The notes beneath the pieces are model-generated. The model had not been told where the DNA came from. It worked only from the letters and a program-made list of their open reading frames with translations, and searched no databases. The position numbers and the translations under genes were made by a program. This document shows, one piece after another, positions 24,582 to 32,916 of a DNA stretch of 32,916 bases; positions within the stretch are counted from its first letter, which is position 1, and each line of letters begins with the position of its first letter. Location: the NCBI RefSeq assembly GCF_002197815.1, contig NZ_NIUB01000050.1, positions 1 to 32,916 on the forward strand, read 5' to 3'. The DNA comes from Pseudomonas oleovorans subsp. oleovorans (lineage in GTDB: Bacteria; Pseudomonadota; Gammaproteobacteria; Pseudomonadales; Pseudomonadaceae).

Positions 24582-24637
24582 GTAGGAGCGAGCTCTGCTC
24601 GCGAAAACGCTTGTTCGCTCGCGACGCTCGCTTCTAC
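24582..24637. repeat. Palindromic repeat before aruE
   Basis: GTAGGAGCGAGCTCTGCTCGC at the left; the right arm (GCTCGCGACGCTCGCTTCTAC) is degenerate, with CTTCTAC instead of CTCCTAC. It lies in the gap between the small acidic gene and aruE. Confidence 0.8.
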
Positions 24638-24664
24638 CAAAATGCTGCGAACCAAGGAGTCCCC

Positions 24665-25678
24665 ATGCTTGCCCTCGGCAAACTGCTTGAACTGACCCTG
24701 GCCGGCCATGAGCCGTCGGCGAAGATTCAACTGACGCCCGATGGTACGCGTCTGCGTTGGCTCGACGAAGGTGCGCTGGAGGTGACGCCGCCTGCAGCGC
24801 GCGACAACGGACTCGACCTGCTGCTGTCGGCCGGCGTCCACGGCAACGAAACCGCGCCAATCGAGCTGCTCGATCGTCTGCTGCGCGGCATCGCGCGCAA
24901 TGAACTGCATCCGGCGGCGCGTATTCTCTTTCTGTTCGGCAATCCCGAGGCCATGCGCCGCGGTGAGCGCTATATCGAGCAGGACCTCAATCGCCTGTTC
25001 AGTGGTCGTCACGAGCAATCCAGTGGCTTCGAGGCTATTCGCGCCTGCGACCTGGAGCATCTGGCCGCCACCTTTTTCGGCAAGCAAACAGGCCGCACTC
25101 GCCTGCATTACGACCTGCACACCGCCATTCGCGGCTCGAAGATCGAGCAGTTCGCCCTCTATCCCTGGCAGGAAGGTCGCGCCCATTCGCGGCGTGAGCT
25201 GGAGCGCCTGCGTGCTGCCGGCATCGAGGCGGTGCTGCTGCAGAACAAGTCTTCGATCACCTTCAGCGCCTACACCTATGCGCAGCTTGGTGCCGAGGCT
25301 TTCACCCTGGAGTTGGGCAAGGCGCGCGCCTTCGGCCAGAACGAGTTGGTCAACCTCGACCTGCTGGAGAATGCGCTGCACGCTCTGATCGAAGGGCGCG
25401 AAGTGATCAGCGGTGAGCCGACGCTCGATGGCTTGCAGCTGTTTGCGGTATCACGTGAGGTCATCAAGCACAGCGACAGCTTCCAGTTGCACCTGCCGGC
25501 GGATATCGAAAACTTCACCGAACTGGAGCCCGGTTACCTGCTCGCCGAAGACATCGCCGACAGTCGCTGGATGGTGGAGGAGAAGGGCGCGCGGATCATT
25601 TTCCCCAACCCCAAGGTCAAGAACGGCCTGCGCGCCGCCATTCTGATCGTTCCGGACGATGGCGCCGGCCTGGCGTAG
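24665..25678 (+). CDS. aruE: Succinylglutamate desuccinylase AruE
   Basis: Encodes 337 residues from ATG 24665 after AAGGAG; the longer frame from 24611 reads through the palindromic repeat. It is an AstE/aspartoacylase-type zinc hydrolase: GVHGNETAP gives zinc ligands His near 59 and Glu near 62, HYDLHTAIRGSKIEQF gives the third ligand His near 152, and FTLELGKARAFG gives the catalytic Glu near 216. It releases glutamate and succinate from succinylglutamate, the last AST step. It is the final gene of the operon; a strong palindrome follows. Confidence 0.93.
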   Translation: MLALGKLLELTLAGHEPSAKIQLTPDGTRLRWLDEGALEVTPPAARDNGLDLLLSAGVHGNETAPIELLDRLLRGIARNELHPAARILFLFGNPEAMRRGERYIEQDLNRLFSGRHEQSSGFEAIRACDLEHLAATFFGKQTGRTRLHYDLHTAIRGSKIEQFALYPWQEGRAHSRRELERLRAAGIEAVLLQNKSSITFSAYTYAQLGAEAFTLELGKARAFGQNELVNLDLLENALHALIEGREVISGEPTLDGLQLFAVSREVIKHSDSFQLHLPADIENFTELEPGYLLAEDIADSRWMVEEKGARIIFPNPKVKNGLRAAILIVPDDGAGLA

Positions 25679-25686
25679 CGGCGTTT

Positions 25687-25747
25687 GTGGGAGGGGCTTT
25701 AGCCGCGATGCTGCGGCGTATTGATCGCCGCTGAAGCGCCTCCCACG
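25687..25747. repeat. Palindromic repeat after aruE
   Basis: GTGGGAGGGGCTTTAGCCGCG pairs with GCCGCTGAAGCGCCTCCCAC around a loop of about 20 bases. It is nearly the same sequence as the repeat at 19172-19219 and could close the aru transcript, though no T-run is present. Confidence 0.85.
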
Positions 25748-25838
25748 GCTATCCGCGATTTTGCCCTCAACTGTATCTTGCACCGTCCGAGCGACCTCTT
25801 TAGCATGGGCCTTTCGCCAATTGCCGGGAAAGCCTGTC

Positions 25839-26843
25839 ATGCCCCTGATCGACCTGCGTAGCGACACCGTTACCCAACCCACTGCAGCCATGCGCGAAGC
25901 CATGATGGCTGCCGAGCTGGGCGATGACGTGTATGGCGAAGACCCCACGGTTAATCGCCTGGAGGTCTGGCTGGCCAATGAACTGGGCTTCGCGGCGGCG
26001 CTGTTCGTCCCCACCGGCACCATGAGCAACCTGCTCGGACTGATGGCTCATTGCGAACGCGGTGACGAGTACATCGTCGGCCAGCAGGCGCACACCTATA
26101 AGTACGAGGGTGGCGGCGCCGCCGTGCTCGGCTCCATCCAGCCGCAACCGATCGAGGGTGAAGCCGACGGCTCGCTGGATCTGAGCAGGGTCGAGGCGGC
26201 GATCAAGCAAGACGACTTCCACTTCGCCCGCACTCGCCTGCTGGCCCTGGAAAACACCATGCAGGGCAAGGTGCTGCCGCTCGATTATTTGGCTGCCGCC
26301 CGCGAACTGACTCGCCGTCGTGGTTTGAGCCTGCACCTCGATGGCGCCCGCCTGTATAACGCGGCGCTCAAGCTCGGGGTGCCGGCGCGCGAAATCACCC
26401 AGCACTTCGACTCGGTCTCGGTATGCCTGTCCAAGGGCCTCGGTGCGCCGGTCGGTTCGGTGCTGTGTGGCAGCACTGCGCTGATTGCCAAGGCGCGGCG
26501 TCTGCGCAAGATGGTCGGCGGCGGCATGCGTCAGGCCGGGGTGTTGGCGGCGGCGGGGCTGTATGCCCTGCAGCATCAGGTTCAGCGCCTGGCTGAGGAT
26601 CATGCCAACGCGGCGCGCCTGGGCGCTGCACTAAGCGAACTGGGCTATAGCGTCGAGCCGGTGCAGACCAATATGGTCTATGTGCAACTTGGTGAGCGCG
26701 CCGGGCAGATCAAGGCCTTCATGGCCGAACGCGGCATCGCCGTCAGTGCCGCCCCGCGCCTTCGTCTGGTCACTCATCTTGATGTCAGCGCCGAGCAGAT
26801 CGAGCGGGTGATCGAGGCGTTCGCCGCTTTTCGCTCTCATTGA
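25839..26843 (+). CDS. ltaE: Low-specificity L-threonine aldolase
   Basis: Encodes 334 residues. The start at ATG 25839 (MPLIDLRSDTVTQPTAAMRE) gives the canonical DLRSDTVT N-terminus; the frame is open further upstream to 25761 but without family character. It is a PLP enzyme: AELGDDVYGEDPTVNRLE, FVPTGTMSNLLGLMAH, HLDGARLYNAAL with the cofactor-contacting Asp, and VSVCLSKGLGAPVGSVL with the PLP Lys near residue 199. It cleaves threonine or allo-threonine to glycine and acetaldehyde. It is probably a separate unit from aru. Confidence 0.9.
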   Translation: MPLIDLRSDTVTQPTAAMREAMMAAELGDDVYGEDPTVNRLEVWLANELGFAAALFVPTGTMSNLLGLMAHCERGDEYIVGQQAHTYKYEGGGAAVLGSIQPQPIEGEADGSLDLSRVEAAIKQDDFHFARTRLLALENTMQGKVLPLDYLAAARELTRRRGLSLHLDGARLYNAALKLGVPAREITQHFDSVSVCLSKGLGAPVGSVLCGSTALIAKARRLRKMVGGGMRQAGVLAAAGLYALQHQVQRLAEDHANAARLGAALSELGYSVEPVQTNMVYVQLGERAGQIKAFMAERGIAVSAAPRLRLVTHLDVSAEQIERVIEAFAAFRSH

Positions 26844-26909
26844 GCGATATGCCGACAGTTCATAGCTGTCGGCTATCAACAAGGTACTAGCCGCGCGCGG
26901 TAGGCCCGA

Positions 26910-26915
26910 TATAAT
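26910..26915 (+). promoter_or_regulatory. Possible -10 box of an alaS promoter
   Basis: A perfect TATAAT is followed by the GC-rich stretch GCGGCCC, as in growth-rate-controlled promoters. No convincing -35 is seen 16-18 bases upstream. If used, the alaS leader would be about 260 bases long and would contain the repeat element at 26932-27130. Confidence 0.45.
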
Positions 26916-26931
26916 GCGGCCCTTTGCAGAC

Positions 26932-27130
26932 TGCGTGAAAACTACTGCGCTCTGTCATGCTGCGTTAAAAACCGGCTCAGAATGCTCATTTACAACTCGT
27001 AAACTCGTTTGCGAGCCCAGTGCGTTCTTCGCCGGTTTGATTCGCTGGCGCTCACCCTTCGGGCCAGCCTTTGGCTGTTACTCCCGTTGGTCGTGGCGCC
27101 TTGCCTGACCTTCGCTCGCTACGTTTTCAC
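26932..27130 (+). repeat. Dispersed repeat in the alaS leader, related to the tRNA-Arg spacers
   Basis: Contains AAAACTACTGCGCT, ATGCTGCGTTAAAAACCGG, CTCAGAATGCTCATTTACA and, after an interrupted middle, CCTTCGCTCGCTACG. The same words in the same order occur on the opposite strand at 31753-31887 and 32042-32176. No gene is supported between 26844 and 27182; the frame that runs through here into alaS is a by-product. Confidence 0.7.
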
Positions 27131-27182
27131 TTTGTCTGCTTCGCCGGCTTTGCCGTGGCCGCCTGATTCCGTGGATATCCCT

Positions 27183-29807
<2,625 letters not shown>

Positions 29808-29909
29808 CGAGCGAGAAAGCGGGGCCCGCAGTGCGTCCGGCGGGCCTTGGCAGTATGACCCGATGCGGGTTTAATGGGCGCCCTTCGAGGATTCAGGCGG
29901 CTTTTTGAA

Positions 29910-31148
29910 ATGGCTTTGATCGTACAGAAGTTTGGGGGCACCTCCGTCGGCACCATCGAGCGTATCGCGCAGGTGGCTGACAAAGTGAAGAAGTTCCGCG
30001 AGAACGGTGACGACATTGTCGTCGTGGTTTCCGCCATGAGCGGCGAAACCAACCGCCTGATCGATCTGGCCAAACAGATCACCGATGGCGAGCCGGTTGC
30101 GCGTGAGCTGGATGTCATGGTGTCCACTGGTGAGCAGGTGACCATTGCCCTTCTGGCCATGGCGCTGATCAAGCGCGGCGTGCCTGCGGTGTCCTACACC
30201 GGCAATCAGGTGCGCATCCTTACCGACAGCGCGCACAACAAGGCGCGCATTCTGCAGATCGATGACCAGAAGATTCGTACTGAACTCAAGGCCGGTCGCG
30301 TCGTCGTCGTCGCTGGCTTCCAGGGTGTCGACGAGCACGGCAATATCACCACCCTCGGTCGTGGCGGTTCCGACACCACCGGCGTGGCTCTGGCTGCTGC
30401 GCTGAAAGCCGACGAGTGCCAGATCTACACCGACGTCGATGGTGTCTACACCACCGACCCGCGTGTGGTGCCCAAGGCCCAGCGTCTGGAAAAGATCACC
30501 TTTGAAGAGATGCTGGAAATGGCCAGTCTCGGTTCCAAGGTGCTGCAGATTCGTTCGGTGGAGTTCGCCGGCAAGTACAACGTCCCGCTGCGCGTCCTGC
30601 ACAGCTTCCAGGAGGGGCCGGGCACCCTCATTACCCTTGATGAAGAGGAATCCATGGAACAGCCGATCATTTCCGGCATCGCTTTCAATCGCGACGAAGC
30701 CAAGCTGACCATCCGTGGGGTACCGGATATCCCCGGTATCGCCTTCAAGATTCTCGGCCCGATCAGCGCCGCCAACATTGAAGTCGACATGATCGTGCAG
30801 AACGTCTCGCACGATAACACCACCGATTTCACCTTCACCGTGCACCGCAATGACTACAACAACGCCCTCGGCGTGCTGCAGAAAACTGCAGACGAGCTGG
30901 GCGCCCGTGAAGTGGTCGGCGACACCAATATCGCCAAGGTGTCCATCGTCGGTGTCGGTATGCGCTCCCATGCCGGTGTTGCCAGCCGTATGTTCGAAGC
31001 CCTGGCCAAGGAGGCCATCAATATCCAGATGATCTCCACCTCTGAGATCAAGGTGTCCGTGGTGATCGAAGAGAAGTATCTGGAGTTGGCGGTACGCGCT
31101 CTGCATACCGCTTTCGAGCTGGATGCTCCGGCCCGACAGGGCGAGTGA
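29910..31148 (+). CDS. lysC: Aspartate kinase LysC
   Basis: Encodes 412 residues from ATG 29910 (MALIVQKFGGTSVGTIERIA), the normal Pseudomonas length. The kinase domain shows KFGGTSVG at the N-terminus, GRGGSDTTGVALAAAL and YTDVDGVYTTDPRVV. Two ACT domains follow (about residues 265-412; RGVPDIPGIAFKILGPIS and KVSIVGVGMRSHAGVASRMF), which sense lysine and threonine. It phosphorylates aspartate at the head of the Lys, Met, Thr and diaminopimelate pathways. It lies about 100 bases after alaS; a strong terminator follows at 31161. The upstream in-frame ATG at 29874 is not favoured, because KFGGTSVG would then sit too far in. Confidence 0.94.
   Translation: MALIVQKFGGTSVGTIERIAQVADKVKKFRENGDDIVVVVSAMSGETNRLIDLAKQITDGEPVARELDVMVSTGEQVTIALLAMALIKRGVPAVSYTGNQVRILTDSAHNKARILQIDDQKIRTELKAGRVVVVAGFQGVDEHGNITTLGRGGSDTTGVALAAALKADECQIYTDVDGVYTTDPRVVPKAQRLEKITFEEMLEMASLGSKVLQIRSVEFAGKYNVPLRVLHSFQEGPGTLITLDEEESMEQPIISGIAFNRDEAKLTIRGVPDIPGIAFKILGPISAANIEVDMIVQNVSHDNTTDFTFTVHRNDYNNALGVLQKTADELGAREVVGDTNIAKVSIVGVGMRSHAGVASRMFEALAKEAINIQMISTSEIKVSVVIEEKYLELAVRALHTAFELDAPARQGE
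30654..31148 (+). other. Possible internal start in lysC (small regulatory subunit)
   Basis: ATG 30654 is in frame with lysC (Met249) and is preceded by GATGAAGAGGAATCC, a fair ribosome site. It would give a 164-residue protein, MEQPIISGIAFNRDEAKL onward, consisting of the two ACT domains. Several bacterial aspartokinases of this type are alpha2beta2, with the beta chain made from such an internal start. Confidence 0.5.
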
Positions 31149-31160
31149 TTCAATTGATTT

Positions 31161-31196
31161 GAAAGGCGCGGCTGGTTCCGCGCCTTTCGTTTTTTT
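31161..31196 (+). terminator. Rho-independent terminator after lysC
   Basis: GAAAGGCGCGG pairs perfectly with CCGCGCCTTTC around CTGGTT and is followed by GTTTTTTT. It lies 12 bases after the lysC stop. Confidence 0.95.
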
Positions 31197-31208
31197 GACT
31201 GGTACGTG

Positions 31209-31238
31209 GGAACTTTCTTTCTACGCGGGCTGGTCAAT
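31209..31238 (+). promoter_or_regulatory. Candidate extracytoplasmic-stress (AlgU/RpoE-type) promoter of rsmA
   Basis: GGAACTT at 31209-31215 followed after 17 bases by GTCAAT at 31233 resembles the AlgU/RpoE pattern GGAACTT-N16/17-TCnnA. Spacing is at the upper limit. An AlgU-dependent promoter of rsmA is known in P. aeruginosa. It lies about 100 bases before the rsmA start. Confidence 0.4.
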
Positions 31239-31338
31239 ACTTGGGTGGAGGCTTCGGGCTTGATTTAGCAGGAAGCCGGCACCATTTTCTTTTTGCAGAC
31301 TGTTGTCCTGAGAAATGTAATCCGTTGAGGAGAAAGGA

Positions 31339-31524
31339 ATGCTGATTCTGACTCGCCGGGTCGGAGAGACCCTGATGGTCGGTGATGATGTGACTGTCAC
31401 CGTGTTGGGTGTGAAAGGTAACCAGGTGCGCATTGGGGTCAATGCGCCAAAAGAGGTTGCCGTACACCGTGAAGAAATCTACCAGCGCATCCAGAAAGAG
31501 AAGGGTGACGAACCAAGCCACTAA
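31339..31524 (+). CDS. rsmA: Carbon storage regulator RsmA/CsrA
   Basis: Encodes 61 residues, [40 protein letters not shown], then [16 protein letters not shown]. It is the full-length CsrA fold, a small homodimeric RNA-binding protein that blocks ribosome binding at GGA motifs in mRNAs. The RNA-contacting residues (LTRR near the N-terminus and VAVHREE near residues 40-46) are present. The ribosome site GGAGAAAGGA lies just before ATG 31339. Position after lysC and before tRNA-Ser is conserved in Pseudomonas. It governs the switch between planktonic and sessile programmes through small RNAs of the RsmY/Z type, which are not in this window. Confidence 0.96.
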
Positions 31525-31543
31525 TTTTTCTACAAATTTTTGT

Positions 31544-31571
31544 TTGCAAACGGGGAAAACATGTTTATCAT
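31544..31571 (+). promoter_or_regulatory. Promoter of tRNA-Ser
   Basis: TTGCAA (31544-31549) and TATCAT (31566-31571) are separated by 16 bases, followed by the GC-rich discriminator GCGCCCC, 15 bases before the tRNA. This is the typical layout of a sigma-70 stable-RNA promoter. Confidence 0.7.
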
Positions 31572-31585
31572 GCGCCCCGTGTTGC

Positions 31586-31676
31586 GGAGAGGTGGCCGAG
31601 TGGCCGAAGGCGCTCCCCTGCTAAGGGAGTACACCTCAAAAGGGTGTCGGGGGTTCGAATCCCCCCTTCTCCGCCA
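31586..31676 (+). tRNA. tRNA-Ser(GCU)
   Basis: Ninety-one bases including CCA. Acceptor GGAGAGG pairs with CTTCTCC. The D-arm is GCCGAGTGGCCGAAGGC and the anticodon stem-loop CTCCCCTGCTAAGGGAG has GCT at 31620-31622. A long variable arm (TACACCTCAAAAGGGTGTC), typical of serine tRNAs, precedes the T-arm GGGGGTTCGAATCCCCC. It reads AGC and AGU codons. Confidence 0.97.
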
Positions 31677-31713
31677 TTATTCGGCGAGTCAGGCGTAAGC
31701 CTGGCTGGCGAAT

Positions 31714-32001
31714 CAACCAGAGGTGATCTGGTATAAAAACACCAAAGATCTCGCGAAAGCGTAGCGAGCGAAGGGTAGGCGAGGCGAAAACGAGCGAAGA
31801 AGCGCAGTTTAGTTTTCTAAATGAGCATTATGAGTTCGGTTTCAACGAAGCATACCCAAGTGCAGTAGCTTTCGAGTGATCTGTAACGGACTCATAGCTC
31901 AGCTGGATAGAGTACTCGGCTACGAACCGAGCGGTCGGAGGTTCGAATCCTCCTGAGTCCGCCATATTGAATGGCTTGCATCGCTGCAAGCCATTTTGTT
32001 T
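31714..32001 (+). repeat. 288-bp tandem unit carrying tRNA-Arg, copy 1
   Basis: Starts CAACCAGAGGTGATCTGGT (itself a small palindrome ACCAG..CTGGT), then a spacer with GAAAGCGTAGCGAGCGAAGG, GCGCAGTTTAGTTTTCTAAA and TGAGCATTATGAGTTCGG, and then tRNA-Arg. It repeats with a period of 288-289 bases from 32002. The spacer words match the reverse strand of the alaS leader repeat (26932-27130). Confidence 0.85.
31888..31964 (+). tRNA. tRNA-Arg(ACG), copy 1
   Basis: Seventy-seven bases with CCA. Acceptor GGACTCA pairs with TGAGTCC; the D-arm is in AGCTCAGCTGGATAGAGT, the anticodon loop CTCGGCTACGAACCGAG has ACG, and the T-arm is GGAGGTTCGAATCCTCC. The A34 is expected to be edited to inosine, so it reads CGU, CGC and CGA. 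Confidence 0.97.
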
Positions 32002-32289
32002 CAACCAGTGGTGATCTGGTCTAAAAGCGCCATAAGGTCGCACGAAAGCGTAGCGAGCGAAGGGTAGGCGAGGCGAAAGCGAACGAAGAAGCGCAGTTTA
32101 GTTTTCTAAATGAGCATTCTGAGTTCGGTTTCAACGAAGCATAACCAAGCGCAGTAGCTTTCGGGTGATCTGTAACGGACTCATAGCTCAGCTGGATAGA
32201 GTACTCGGCTACGAACCGAGCGGTCGGAGGTTCGAATCCTCCTGAGTCCGCCATATTAAATGGCACTGCAGCGATGCAAGGTCATGTTT
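32002..32289 (+). repeat. 288-bp tandem unit carrying tRNA-Arg, copy 2 (a short third unit follows)
   Basis: Starts CAACCAGTGGTGATCTGGT and repeats copy 1 closely (GCGCAGTTTAGTTTTCTAAA, TGAGCATTCTGAGTTCGG). A third unit begins at about 32291 (CAGCCAGTGGTGATCTGGT), but its long spacer is deleted, so the third tRNA follows after only about 30 bases. Confidence 0.85.
32177..32253 (+). tRNA. tRNA-Arg(ACG), copy 2
   Basis: Same 77-base sequence as the copy at 31888, offset by 289 bases; acceptor, anticodon ACG, T-arm and encoded CCA are all present. Confidence 0.97.
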
Positions 32290-32323
32290 CAGCCAGTGGT
32301 GATCTGGTCAAAAAGCGCCAAAT

Positions 32324-32400
32324 GGACTCATAGCTCAGCTGGATAGAGTACTCGGCTACGAACCGAGCGGTCGGAGGTTCGAATCCTCCTGAGTCCGCCA
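32324..32400 (+). tRNA. tRNA-Arg(ACG), copy 3
   Basis: Third identical 77-base copy, ending in the encoded CCA at 32398-32400 and followed six bases later by a terminator hairpin. Confidence 0.97.
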
Positions 32401-32405
32401 TACCG

Positions 32406-32436
32406 AAAGGGCCTGCAGCAATGCAGGCCCTTTTTT
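32406..32436 (+). terminator. Rho-independent terminator after the tRNA-Arg array
   Basis: AAAGGGCCTGCA pairs with TGCAGGCCCTTT around a GCAA tetraloop, followed by a run of Ts. It ends the tRNA transcript. The group II intron begins three to four bases later. Confidence 0.95.
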
Positions 32437-32439
32437 CTT

Positions 32440-32916
32440 GTGCGCCCAGCATGGGCGCACTCCTGCGGGTGCAAGTCCCGCCGTAAGTTGATCACAGCGA
32501 ACGAAGTGAAGCGCAACTGCGTGAGGGTGACCGAGCGTGGGGAGGAAGCGTGGAGCGTAATCTGCGAGCCGATGAACAAGAACCGGATAGAAGGCGCTAT
32601 GGAGCGGGGCGAGCGGGCAATGAACCGCAAAGCTCTGGTGATCAAGGCGAAGTGGCGTAGATCCGGCGGTTGTGCAGAGGTCGAGCCGGAGCGAGAAGTC
32701 AGCAGAGGCCGTAGTAGTTTTTTTTTGACGAAGGGCCGAACGAGAGAGAGTGCGATAGGCCATCCTGATGCGACATGACCTGAAGTCACATGCTCACCAG
32801 AAGGTGGGGCGGGCGCAGGCGATGAGCGGTGAAGCCGTGATTCGCTCCGTCAGCGACGAGGCACTGCGCCCGCGGGGTGAAACCGACAGCACAGGGCAAG
32901 GGCTGCTGTATCGGGC
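32440..32916 (+). mobile_element. 5' part of a bacterial group II intron, probably class C
   Basis: The sequence from 32440 starts GTGCGCCCAGCATGGGCGCAC, then GCGGGTGCAAGTCCCGCC, CTGCGTGAGGGTGACCG and GGAGGAAGCGTGGAG. The opening GTGYGCCC.GCATGGGYGCA and GGGTG..AGTCCC words are those of domain I of group II introns; they closely resemble my memory of the class C intron of Oceanobacillus. Position directly behind a terminator T-run is the usual class C target. The reverse transcriptase/maturase gene would begin about here or just beyond the window end; none is visible. The open frames on both strands in this stretch are not genes. Confidence 0.75.

Noticed and set aside
29823..29849. GGCCCGC..GCGGGCC stem between alaS and lysC as a terminator
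   Set aside because: Short stem with a ten-base loop and no T-run; too weak to call.
31828..32266. Minus-strand frames with ADSGGFEPPTARFVAEYS
   Set aside because: They read antisense to tRNA-Arg and its spacers; such peptides are common false annotations opposite tRNA genes.
32328..32789. Minus-strand frames and a plus-strand frame across the intron start
   Set aside because: Antisense to tRNA-Arg (RRIRTSDRSVRSRVLYPAEL) or within structured intron RNA; not resembling a maturase.

Overview
The window is chromosomal DNA of a Pseudomonas. The GC-rich codon use, the aotJ-Q-M-P-argR transport and regulator operon, the following aruC-F-G-D-B-(small protein)-aruE arginine succinyltransferase operon, and the alaS-lysC-rsmA-tRNA(Ser)-tRNA(Arg) order all fit that genus. 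The many short palindromic repeats of the GTAGGAGC..GCTCCTAC and GTGGGAGG..CCTCCCAC type fit as well. The species cannot be named from sequence alone; a member of the P. mendocina/P. alcaligenes group is my guess.  Layout. 1-680 is a graveyard of gene ends: an IS1595-like transposase C-terminus, an alpha/beta-hydrolase C-terminus and an AI-2E-type permease C-terminus. 676-2281 holds a frameshifted SAM methyltransferase, a GFA-type zinc protein and a small DUF-type protein. 2497-4200 is an amidase-signature enzyme. 4214-4910 is gene-free and made of palindromic repeats, including a 191-bp unit repeated about 2.8 times. 4926-12818 is a type II secretion (xcp) cluster in the Q<>R-S-T-V-W-X-Y-Z order. 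13364-17523 is aot-argR, 17934-25678 is aru, 25839-26843 a threonine aldolase, 27183-29807 alaS, 29910-31148 lysC and 31339-31524 rsmA/csrA. One tRNA-Ser(GCU) and three near-identical tRNA-Arg(ACG) genes follow, then a terminator and the 5' end of a group II intron that runs off the window.  The most striking point is that the xcp cluster appears dead, by several unrelated lesions. The secretin and ATPase genes are joined by a deletion that removed xcpP and the divergent promoter. The ATPase has a 1-bp frameshift. gspF, gspI and gspJ each carry one in-frame stop, and gspK has a 10-bp tandem duplication. gspH is missing, and palindromic repeats sit in three gene junctions. Only gspG, gspL and gspM remain open. 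By contrast the arginine genes are intact. The aot and aru promoters share a 34-bp ArgR-like operator with the same 37-bp spacing to the -10 box, so uptake (AotJQMP), sensing (ArgR) and catabolism to glutamate plus succinate (AruCFGDBE) look like one working regulon. I see no CRISPR array, prophage or clearly new multi-gene system; the novelty is in gene decay, repeat invasion and the tRNA/intron locus.
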